Origin: Algoriphagus aquimarinus
GTDB taxonomy: Bacteria; Bacteroidota; Bacteroidia; Cytophagales; Cyclobacteriaceae
Assembly (NCBI RefSeq): GCF_900112005.1
Contig: NZ_FOKK01000003.1
Coordinates: 124,001 to 188,000, forward strand
DNA length: 64,000 nt
Direction of reading: 5' to 3'
The notes beneath the pieces were generated by a model. It was not told where the DNA came from and did no database searches. It worked only from the letters and a program-made list of their open reading frames with translations. The position numbers and the translations under genes are program-made. Shown here one piece after another: positions 36,760 to 44,316 of the stretch. The stretch's first letter is position 1. Every line of letters begins with the position of its first letter.

Positions 36760-38178
36760 ATGAATATCCCTTTTAGATTTCTAGGCTTATTTCTTTTAGC
36801 TGCATTAGCTATTTTCTCTTGTGGGGAAACTGAAGATCCAAAGCCTATCATTTTTGCAGTTTCGACCAATGCTGTTCAGTTTGAAGCTGGAAGCCAAATT
36901 ATTTCCATTACGAGCAATTCTATTTGGACTATCGAGGCTGCATCATCCTGGCTAGAAGTCACCCCTACGTCAGGCACAGGAAATAGTCAAATTACCTTAA
37001 AAGCTTCATCGACTACTTTGTCGGAGGTAAGAGAAGCAAGTGTGAAATTAAGTTCTGAGGCCAAAGTTGAGCTGATTTCTGTAAAGCAGGATGCAAAAGC
37101 TCCATCACTTCCTTCGTATTATATTCCTTCCCACGCGACAGGTATGAGAGATATTTCTAATCTGGAATTGGCTAAGGAAATGGGGATTGGGTGGAATCTG
37201 GGGAATTCACTGGAGGCAATAGGTGGAGAAACAGCTTGGGGAAATCCAAAAACTACCAAAGAGCTTATCGGGGTCATCAAATCAGCTGGGTTTAACTCCG
37301 TACGAATTCCTGTGGCCTGGAGCAAATTCACCCATGCTGAAACATTCGAAATTGATCCTGCATGGATGGCTAGGGTACAAGAGGTCGTGGACTATGTGGT
37401 AGACGATGATATGTACGTAGTCATGAATATTCACTGGGACGAGGGTTGGATGCAGCCGACTTTTGCGAAGCAAAACTATGTCAATGATAGACTGGAGAAA
37501 ATGTGGATTCAGATCGCCCTTAATTTCAGGGATTACGATGATCATTTACTGTTTGCAGGAACAAACGAAGTGATGGTAGATGGAGATTACAGCACTCCCA
37601 AGCCAGAATACTATCAGGCTCAGAATTCCTTTAATCAGACTTTTGTAGATGCTGTGAGATCAACTGGTGGCAGGAATACCTATAGAAATCTTGTAGTTCA
37701 GACCTTCAATACCAATATTGATCATGGCGTGAATTTCTTTATAATGCCAACGGATGATACGGAAAGACGCTTGATGGTGGAAGTACATTATTATGATCCG
37801 TATGAATTTTCCCTTAAAGAGGATGAAGTCATCACCCAGTGGGGTGAGCATGCGACAGATCCTTCCAAGACGGCTTCGTGGGGTGGGGAATCTTATGCAG
37901 ACGGGCAATTCCAACAGGTTAAAACCAAATTTGTAGATAATGGTATTCCAGTTCTGCTAGGAGAATATGCTGCTACAGATAAAAAGGCTGAAGACAATGA
38001 TACTTACCGAAAATACTACTTGAAACACCTAAGCAAAAGTGCCAAGGAACATGGCTTAGTGCCATTTTACTGGGATAATGGATTTGGTGGGGATTATGGT
38101 TCTGCTCTCTTTAATCGAAGCTCTGGTGTTCAATTATATCCAGATTTGATTGAGGCGATTATCAGTGCGGGGCAATAA
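36760..38178 (+). CDS. GH5 family endoglycanase lipoprotein with BACON domain
   Basis: This 472-residue surface or periplasmic lipoprotein (lipobox Cys21 in AIFSCGE) hydrolyses beta-linked glycans such as beta-glucan or mannan. A BACON domain fills residues about 30-112 (SIWTIEAASSWLEVTPTSG, ending VKQDA); BACON domains are Bacteroidota mucin- or glycan-associated spacers. The GH5 TIM barrel follows (about 130-470), with GIGWNLGNSLEA, FNSVRIPVAW, acid/base E270 in FAGTNEV and nucleophile E402 in LLGEYAA. The subfamily is not certain and no SusC/SusD pair is nearby, so it is not in a classical polysaccharide utilisation locus. A bidirectional terminator follows. Confidence 0.92.
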   Translation: MNIPFRFLGLFLLAALAIFSCGETEDPKPIIFAVSTNAVQFEAGSQIISITSNSIWTIEAASSWLEVTPTSGTGNSQITLKASSTTLSEVREASVKLSSEAKVELISVKQDAKAPSLPSYYIPSHATGMRDISNLELAKEMGIGWNLGNSLEAIGGETAWGNPKTTKELIGVIKSAGFNSVRIPVAWSKFTHAETFEIDPAWMARVQEVVDYVVDDDMYVVMNIHWDEGWMQPTFAKQNYVNDRLEKMWIQIALNFRDYDDHLLFAGTNEVMVDGDYSTPKPEYYQAQNSFNQTFVDAVRSTGGRNTYRNLVVQTFNTNIDHGVNFFIMPTDDTERRLMVEVHYYDPYEFSLKEDEVITQWGEHATDPSKTASWGGESYADGQFQQVKTKFVDNGIPVLLGEYAATDKKAEDNDTYRKYYLKHLSKSAKEHGLVPFYWDNGFGGDYGSALFNRSSGVQLYPDLIEAIISAGQ

Positions 38179-38236
38179 AAGCTTTCCTAAATAGGAAACC
38201 GAAACCCTATTTGAATTTCTAGTTTTTAAAGGGTTT

Positions 38237-38271
38237 AAAAAAGCCGGAATTCATCAAGAACTCCGGCTTTT
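38237..38271. terminator. Bidirectional terminator between the GH5 and MFS genes
   Basis: A 13-pair stem (AAAAGCCGGAATTC against GAACTCCGGCTTTT, one mismatch) has A-rich and T-rich flanks. It lies between two convergent genes and serves both strands. Confidence 0.85.
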
Positions 38272-38284
38272 GGCTTAATAGGTA

Positions 38285-39520
38285 TTAAGAGGCAAATGCC
38301 TCGGATTTTTGTTTTCTACTAATAGTACCAGGTATATGCTGATCAGTCTTCAATATTATAAAGCCTCCAAATGCACATATTGCCATTCCTGCAGCCATAG
38401 GAAAAGCTGAACTCGCATGAAATAAACTTACGATTGCAGTGACTATACTGCCAATTGCCATTCGCATACTTCCTAACATCGCAGAGGCTGATCCGGCATT
38501 CTTAGAGAATGGTGCCATGGCGAGGGCTGTGGTATTTGGGCCATTCAAACCATGGGCTGTTAGGAAAATGAACATCGTTCCTATCAGAGAATACAAATTG
38601 AATATATTAAAATATACCCCCAATATCAAGCAAAGAGCTGTTATACTTTGATAGTGAAGGGAGAAATTGATGATCTGCTGACTCGTGTATTTACGAAGCA
38701 AAATGTGATTCAACTGAGTGGATCCGATCATCGCAAATGCCAGAATTGCGAAAAGCCAACCGAATTGATGCTCTGTCAAACCATAAATGTTCATGAAAAC
38801 ATCTGCAGAACTGGCTATGTATGCGAATGGTGCAGCACCGGCAATTCCACCGGCAAGCATGTAAACCAAAAATTGGCGGTTCTGAAGAACCTTAATGTAG
38901 CTTTTCCATACCTTTTTTGGCTTTAGGGAAACCTCCTTATCTGGAAGAGCCCCTGCTGGAAGTACGATGACGGTAGCTATCCAAATAATGGCTGTCAAAG
39001 CAGCAAGAATAATAAATACCCAATGCCAATCATAAGCTGCTGTCACAAATCCACCTAAAGTAGGAGCGATCATAGGAGAAACTGCTATCACCAAAACAAG
39101 CAAAGACATGGCTTGCGCAATTTTCTCTACAGGGAAAATGTCACGAACTATAGCTTGTGCAGATACCATTCCAGCACAACCGCCAATAGCTTGAAGGAAG
39201 CGCATGAAAATCAGATTCTCTACCGACTGGGACATAGCACAGCCTATTGATGCTAAGATATATATAGCTAGTCCTGCATAGAGAGGCTTTTTACGACCAT
39301 ATTTATCTAAAAGCGGCCCGTAAAATAGTTGACCGATGGCAATACCAACGAGATAGGCAGTAAGCGAAAGCTGAATGTTAGAAATTGGAGTATTGAGTGC
39401 CACTGCCATCTCCGGAAAACCCGGAAGGTACATGTCAATAGAAAAAGGGCTAATAGTACATAAAGCCCCTAATACTAGGATAATTTTGAAGTATTCCTTT
39501 TTACTGTATTTCTTTTCCAC
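38285..39520 (-). CDS. Bcr/CflA-type multidrug efflux MFS transporter
   Basis: This 411-residue protein has 12 predicted membrane helices. The family signature is visible at the start (SPFSIDMYLPGFPEMA), the loop 2-3 motif in GPLLDKYGRKKPLYAGL, and the proline-rich helix 5 segment VIAVSPMIAPTLGGFV. It is a proton-driven exporter of drugs or other small molecules such as bicyclomycin or sulfonamides in relatives; the substrate here is unknown. The start is a GTG at 39520; no better-placed ATG precedes helix 1. Monocistronic. Confidence 0.92.
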   Translation of the reverse strand: MEKKYSKKEYFKIILVLGALCTISPFSIDMYLPGFPEMAVALNTPISNIQLSLTAYLVGIAIGQLFYGPLLDKYGRKKPLYAGLAIYILASIGCAMSQSVENLIFMRFLQAIGGCAGMVSAQAIVRDIFPVEKIAQAMSLLVLVIAVSPMIAPTLGGFVTAAYDWHWVFIILAALTAIIWIATVIVLPAGALPDKEVSLKPKKVWKSYIKVLQNRQFLVYMLAGGIAGAAPFAYIASSADVFMNIYGLTEHQFGWLFAILAFAMIGSTQLNHILLRKYTSQQIINFSLHYQSITALCLILGVYFNIFNLYSLIGTMFIFLTAHGLNGPNTTALAMAPFSKNAGSASAMLGSMRMAIGSIVTAIVSLFHASSAFPMAAGMAICAFGGFIILKTDQHIPGTISRKQKSEAFAS

Positions 39521-39734
39521 TCTAAAAATATTTTGCTCTGACTATCTGGGGTAAACAGGCTTGAATGTTAATGAGTTCGTAAATATCAGCTTAATTTTTT
39601 GTGAAATAATTAGCCTTACCTAGAATGTATTGAGGAATCTTTAATTGCCTAGTTTTCTTCGCAAAAAGCAAAATGGGTAGAGTGAAAGGTTTTGATTGCA
39701 GATAAGATTACCAAAGAATAGATTTTGTAAAAAG

Positions 39735-40319
39735 TCAGGTTTTTTCAGATTCCATTACTTTCTCAATTCTTAAATCTGGGATTAACCATATCAGTGCAAC
39801 TAAAACATAGATTCCTCCTGCTATCATAGGATGAATCCAAGTTGCCACAATTGCAATCAAGTAAAGTAGGGGTGAGATCCACCCTTTTTTATCTTTTCCT
39901 ACCGCTTTGGCGAGCATAGAATTGGGCTCCTGGCAATTCAAAAGAATTGTTTGCAGGATTTTGTATGCGATGGCTGACAATAGGAGCACCACACCATAAA
40001 GAGCCATTGGTGCTGCGCCAAAGTTATTTTCTCCCATCCATCCAGTAGCGAAAGGAATCATCGATAGCCAAAATAAAAGGTGCAGGTTTGCCCAGAGTAC
40101 CTTGCCGCTTATTTTGGAAGCTGCATGCATCATGTGATGATGATTGTTCCAATAAATCCCGATGTAAATAAAACTCAAGACATAACTAAAAAATACCGGA
40201 ATCAACGTGTGTAAATCAGCCCATTGATCTCCATGGGGAACTTTGATCTCCAATACCATGATGGTGATCACAATCGCCAAAACGCCATCGCTGAAAGCTT
40301 CTAACCTGTTTTTGTTCAT
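39735..40319 (-). CDS. TMEM175/DUF1211 family potassium-channel-like protein
   Basis: This 194-residue membrane protein of the TMEM175 family carries the helix-1 signature R-x-x-x-F-S-D-G-V-x-A-I-x-x-T in RLEAFSDGVLAIVITIMVLE. It has six hydrophobic helices, the length of a bacterial single-repeat channel that assembles as a tetramer. HHHMMHAA on the cytosolic side of helix 3 is also typical. Bacterial members conduct K+. Copy C of the dispersed repeat (40352-40467) lies just upstream in the same orientation, 33 bases from the ATG. Confidence 0.9.
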   Translation of the reverse strand: MNKNRLEAFSDGVLAIVITIMVLEIKVPHGDQWADLHTLIPVFFSYVLSFIYIGIYWNNHHHMMHAASKISGKVLWANLHLLFWLSMIPFATGWMGENNFGAAPMALYGVVLLLSAIAYKILQTILLNCQEPNSMLAKAVGKDKKGWISPLLYLIAIVATWIHPMIAGGIYVLVALIWLIPDLRIEKVMESEKT

Positions 40320-40351
40320 GGCATCCTTGAGTTTTATAAATGAGTATAGTG

Positions 40352-40467
40352 GATTGTTTATATGTATATCTGCTTATTTACCAATAAAGAGACTAAAGCA
40401 TTATAGGATTTGGTTATCATTATCATATAAGCTACTTCAGTCACCCGTCATCGGTTTTGCCGCTCGA
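40352..40467 (-). repeat. Dispersed intergenic repeat, copy C (upstream of the TMEM175-like gene)
   Basis: Read on the - strand it aligns, almost without gaps, with copies at 48053-48155 (+) and 50385-50493 (-). Shared words include GGTGACYGAAG, TAACCAAA-x-CCT, TAATGCTTT-x-GTCT, TTGGTA-x-A-x-AAGCAG and TACATAT. It ends 33 bases before the downstream ATG. Confidence 0.8.
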
Positions 40468-40527
40468 TAAGCAAAGTAATTTTAAGGACTGACATCATCC
40501 GATAGCTATCTGAAGGGGCTAAGCACA

Positions 40528-42285
40528 TTACTTTTTCTCCAATTCTATCCAAAATGGAAAATAACGCTGCCCTTTCACCTCATAGAATGGAAGTAATTGT
40601 CCTTCGGTTGCTTGAAGTGGCACCCCTTTCATTTCCAAAATATCTATCTCATCAGTGGATTTGTCATAAGCGATATTGGCGTAGTTGGAAGTCTCGATAG
40701 TCATCTTGCCCTGTGGAGGCACAGGTTTCACGAATTTCACTCGTATGTCGTAAACTCCCGGCTCGACGCTGACATTCCAGTATCCGAAAATATCCTCCTG
40801 GGCCCAAATTCCTCTCTCTCCTGCAGCATCATTTCTATTTAGAAATATTGGGTTTTCTGCGGCATTGCCAATCTGAATGATTGGTGGATTTTTTTGGTTT
40901 TCCTCATTGATAAGTTCGATATAAATGGCGTCCATTTCGGACTTCAGCTCTTTTGCCTTAGTGCTGTTGGTGGCTACTAAATTGTTTTGCTCATAAGGAT
41001 CTTCATTCAGATTGAACAAATCGAATTTCGTGATCTCTGAGTTGTAATCTGTGTTTCCTATCAATTTCCAACCTGACTTTTGGATGGAGATATTTTGATA
41101 AAGCTCAGGATACTTCCTAGTCCAATACGCGAAATAACTACGATCAGTAGCGGCAGAATTTTTCCCTTCAATCAATGGTACCATGCTGTGGCCGTCTATT
41201 TTCCTGTCTTTTGGCACCTCAAAACCACATAGATCGGCTAGGGTAGGAAGTACATCCAGATGTGCAGTCAAAGCGGAGATTTCTCTATTTCCTTTGAACC
41301 CTGCAGGATATCGAATGAAAAATGGAGCTCTTATTCCACCCTGATAAGCGCTGCCTTTTCGACCATTTAGTCCTGCTACATAGCGCTGCTGCTGTGGACC
41401 ATTGTCAGTCATGAAGATAACAATGGTGTTTTCTTCGATTCCAAGGTCTTCTAATTTTTGGAAAAGTTTTTTCAGATTATCATCGATGTTTTCTACCATC
41501 GCGTAGACTTTTCTCGCAGCATCTTTGTCAGCTTCAGTCATCGGGTAGAACGGCTTTCCATCTTTCCCAAAACCTGCAGTAGGATCAATATTCTTGTATT
41601 TTTGATAATATTCGTCAGGAACCTGAAGTGGCGTATGGGGGGCGTTGAAGGATAAATAGGTGAAAAATGTTTTGTCTTTATTCTTCTCTATGAAGTTGAT
41701 CGCCTCAGTTGCGAAAATATCGGAGCAGTATCCCTCATAGCTTTCCTGCTCATTGTTATGCCAAAGAACCGGGTCAAAATAGCTGCGGTCTCCTTGATAA
41801 TAGGTAGTGAAATCACCCACTTGGCCCATTCCACCAGAAAGGTGAATGAGTGATTCATCGAATCCCTGATCACTTGGACGCATAGGATAGTTGTCCCCCA
41901 AATGCCATTTGCCAAAAATCCCAGTTACGTAATCTTTCGATTTCAACAGCTCCGCAATCGTGATTTCTGAATCAGCCATCATCGCGCCACCATTGTAGGT
42001 ATCACGAACTCCTGTTCTCAGGGAATATCTTCCTGTCATCAGGCTAGCTCGTGTAGGAGCACAAACTGGAGACACATAGAAATTGGTAAATCGTATACTT
42101 TCCGATGCAAAAGTATCCAATGTTGGGGTGTTGATATGAGGATTTCCTGTGGACCTCAGATCGCCGTAGCCTTGATCATCGGTGATGATAAGGATTACAT
42201 TGGGAGATTTAGTTTTTTGCTGCGCAAAGCTAAAACTGAAGGAGATGAAAAATACAAAGGTAAAAAGGGAACGTTGAATGTGCAT
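40528..42285 (-). CDS. Arylsulfatase (S1 family)
   Basis: This 585-residue exported sulfatase starts at the ATG at 42285 (signal peptide ending SFAQ); an upstream TTG adds eight unneeded residues. The formylglycine-forming motif is C75-A-P-T-R in VSPVCAPTRASLMTGR, so the enzyme needs an anaerobic or FGE-type maturase, neither of which is in the window. Metal ligands D36 and D37 lie in IITDDQGYGDL, and a later KWHLG and MTDNGPQQQR complete the active site. A carbohydrate-binding-like C-terminal section (about 470-585) follows the catalytic domain. The substrate is probably a sulfated glycan of algal or host origin (inference). Confidence 0.93.
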   Translation of the reverse strand: MHIQRSLFTFVFFISFSFSFAQQKTKSPNVILIITDDQGYGDLRSTGNPHINTPTLDTFASESIRFTNFYVSPVCAPTRASLMTGRYSLRTGVRDTYNGGAMMADSEITIAELLKSKDYVTGIFGKWHLGDNYPMRPSDQGFDESLIHLSGGMGQVGDFTTYYQGDRSYFDPVLWHNNEQESYEGYCSDIFATEAINFIEKNKDKTFFTYLSFNAPHTPLQVPDEYYQKYKNIDPTAGFGKDGKPFYPMTEADKDAARKVYAMVENIDDNLKKLFQKLEDLGIEENTIVIFMTDNGPQQQRYVAGLNGRKGSAYQGGIRAPFFIRYPAGFKGNREISALTAHLDVLPTLADLCGFEVPKDRKIDGHSMVPLIEGKNSAATDRSYFAYWTRKYPELYQNISIQKSGWKLIGNTDYNSEITKFDLFNLNEDPYEQNNLVATNSTKAKELKSEMDAIYIELINEENQKNPPIIQIGNAAENPIFLNRNDAAGERGIWAQEDIFGYWNVSVEPGVYDIRVKFVKPVPPQGKMTIETSNYANIAYDKSTDEIDILEMKGVPLQATEGQLLPFYEVKGQRYFPFWIELEKK

Positions 42286-42373
42286 CAGACTAAAGTTAGG
42301 TGGTAACAATAGTCTAAAAATATATTCTTTTGAGAGAATAGCTATCCTGTGACTGAATGAGTGTATTTATTTA

Positions 42374-42491
42374 CCGCAGATTAACGCAGAAAAGACACGC
42401 AGAGAGACTCGGATTTTTTGATTTTCTACTCAAAGTGAAAACGATATAAGATCTGCGGAAATCTGCGATAGTTTTCCGCGAAAATCTGCGG
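42374..42491. repeat. 118 bp intergenic element with imperfect 20 bp terminal inverted repeats
   Basis: The left end CCGCAGATTAACGCAGAAAA (42374-42393) matches the reverse complement of the right end (42472-42491) at 17 of 20 positions. Additional AATCTGCG direct copies lie near the right end. There is no open reading frame inside. It resembles a miniature or REP-like element. Confidence 0.7.
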
Positions 42492-42503
42492 GAAACATAA
42501 TCC

Positions 42504-43637
42504 TTAAAATTCAATCTCATCAATACTTCTCAGCTGCACATGCTTTTTCATCTTCTTTTGGATGATTTTGAAGTGATGCAATTCTTCCTCTGATACTAGA
42601 GAAATAGCTTCTCCAGTTGCTCCAGCACGGCCAGTTCTACCGATTCTATGCACATAATCTTTTGGCGAACGAGGCAATTCGTAATTGATTACTAAGGGTA
42701 AAAATTTGATATCAATTCCTCTCGCAGCCAAATCAGTTGCTACAAGAATTCTCGTTTTACCAGATTTAAATGTATGCAAAGCTTCCGTTCTAGCACCTTG
42801 GCTTTTGTCCCCGTGAAATGCCAGTGCATCAATGCCATTTTTTCCCAACTTGGTGACGATGTTATCTGCTGCACGGATAGATGAAGCAAAAACCAAAATC
42901 TGTGACCAATCACCAGAATTAATCAAATAACGAAGAAAGGGCCCTTTTTGCTCCATCGGAACACGGTACGCATACTGTTCGATAAGATCCGGAGAAACAG
43001 TATCCGGTTCAGCAGAGATACGAACTGGTTCATGGAGCATCTCGTTGATCAAGCCTTCTACAGATTCTTCACTTGTAGCTGAGAAAAGTATGTTTTGACG
43101 TTTTTTTGGCAGTCTTTCTAAGATCAGATCCACTTCCTCTTTAAATCCCATATTCAAAACCTTGTCTGCTTCATCCAAAACGAGGATTTCTACCTGATTT
43201 AGATTGAGAGCATTCTTGGAGAGCAAATCCAATAATCGGCCCGGAGTGGCTACCAAAATATCCGTCCCATAGATTTTCATCATCTGTGGATTGATGGAAA
43301 CCCCACCAAAAACAGCCAATGCTTTTACCGGTCTATTCAGAAAACGTGCGAAATTCTCAGTTACTTCAGCGACTTGACTTGCCAGTTCCCGAGTAGGTAC
43401 CAGTACCAAAATCGGAATCATTCGCCCTTTATTAGCTTCTTTTTCCTGAAGCCTTTGGAGTATAGGTAAAATATAAGAAGCAGTCTTACCAGATCCAGTA
43501 GGTGCGATTCCTAGCACATCTTTCTTCTGCAAAATCGCGGGGATGGCCGCTATCTGAATAGGATAGGGGCTATCGTAATTCGCTTTTTTGATGGCGTCGA
43601 GTATTTGCTTGGAAAGTCCTAAATCTGAAAAGTTCAT
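42504..43637 (-). CDS. DEAD-box ATP-dependent RNA helicase (RhlE-like)
   Basis: This 377-residue helicase core has all motifs in order: Q motif (YPIQIAAIPAIL), Walker A APTGSGKT (44-51), PTREL, TPGRLLDLL, DEAD (LVLDEADKVLNMG), SAT, RAADNIV, ATDLAARGIDIKF and HRIGRTGRAG. The C-terminal tail is very short, so it lacks the basic extension of many DEAD helicases. It remodels RNA in ribosome assembly, mRNA decay or cold response; which one cannot be told. A -7-like box lies just upstream. Monocistronic. Confidence 0.93.
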   Translation of the reverse strand: MNFSDLGLSKQILDAIKKANYDSPYPIQIAAIPAILQKKDVLGIAPTGSGKTASYILPILQRLQEKEANKGRMIPILVLVPTRELASQVAEVTENFARFLNRPVKALAVFGGVSINPQMMKIYGTDILVATPGRLLDLLSKNALNLNQVEILVLDEADKVLNMGFKEEVDLILERLPKKRQNILFSATSEESVEGLINEMLHEPVRISAEPDTVSPDLIEQYAYRVPMEQKGPFLRYLINSGDWSQILVFASSIRAADNIVTKLGKNGIDALAFHGDKSQGARTEALHTFKSGKTRILVATDLAARGIDIKFLPLVINYELPRSPKDYVHRIGRTGRAGATGEAISLVSEEELHHFKIIQKKMKKHVQLRSIDEIEF

Positions 43638-43653
43638 GTGCGCGTATTTTCGG

Positions 43654-43661
43654 CAAAGTTA
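43654..43661 (-). promoter_or_regulatory. Possible -7 box of the helicase gene
   Basis: On the - strand it reads TAACTTTG, matching TAnnTTTG, 17 bases from the ATG. No -33 TTG at the expected spacing was seen, and the short leader would be unusual. Confidence 0.3.
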
Positions 43662-43675
43662 AGGCTTGGAAATTA

Positions 43676-44104
43676 CTATTGTACTTTTTCAGTAATCTTC
43701 ATTCCCTGCGTTCCACCGTAGAAGACAATGATTTCAGCATCTACATCGCCCGTATTCCTACCCAAATGCTTTTTATTCACCACTTCTACGATGGGATCAC
43801 CAGCTTTAAGCGTGAGCTCATTTCCATCTTCATCGATCACATAAAGCTCTCCTGTGAGCAGTACACCGGCATTGATCACAGGGTGAAAATGCAGTGGGAG
43901 TTCAGAATGGGCAGGAATAGTGATTTTTAGAATTGAAATATTGGGCTTTGAAAGAGGATAGTGTGGCAAAGAATCTCCATTCCATGAAAGTTCGGATTCG
44001 ATAAGTGTGACGGAACTTGGAGCAGCGACTTCAAGCACTTCCTTTTTAACTACATAGAATGAAAAAAGAAGTAGGATAGCGGCGAGCAAACTGTTTTTAA
44101 GCAT
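43676..44104 (-). CDS. Membrane-anchored cupin protein
   Basis: This 142-residue protein has an N-terminal hydrophobic anchor or uncleaved signal (about 4-20) and a cupin barrel (about 55-135). Motif 1 (LPLHFHPVINAGVLLTGEL) has both histidines and the glutamate needed for metal; motif 2 (HLGRNTGDVDAEIIVFYGG) has a single histidine. It faces the periplasm, where it may bind a metal or small ligand; no enzyme can be named. It precedes the helicase by 38 bases on the same strand, but a functional relation is unclear. Confidence 0.7.
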   Translation of the reverse strand: MLKNSLLAAILLLFSFYVVKKEVLEVAAPSSVTLIESELSWNGDSLPHYPLSKPNISILKITIPAHSELPLHFHPVINAGVLLTGELYVIDEDGNELTLKAGDPIVEVVNKKHLGRNTGDVDAEIIVFYGGTQGMKITEKVQ

Positions 44105-44316
44105 AGGAAAATGTTTTAAAGATTTTTTTAATATAGTAAAAATGATAGCGAGAGGAGGAAGGTTTTCTATAGATCTATCTAGACATTCATAAAATCTAGC
44201 TTGTGTATCAGCCGAATATGTTTCAAATTGTACAGTCCCTTTTTTAAGTATTTCAAATCTGAAATGGTCTGCTTACCTAGGGAGCTTTGCTCAAACCCAA
44301 AATTCCGTTTTATAGT

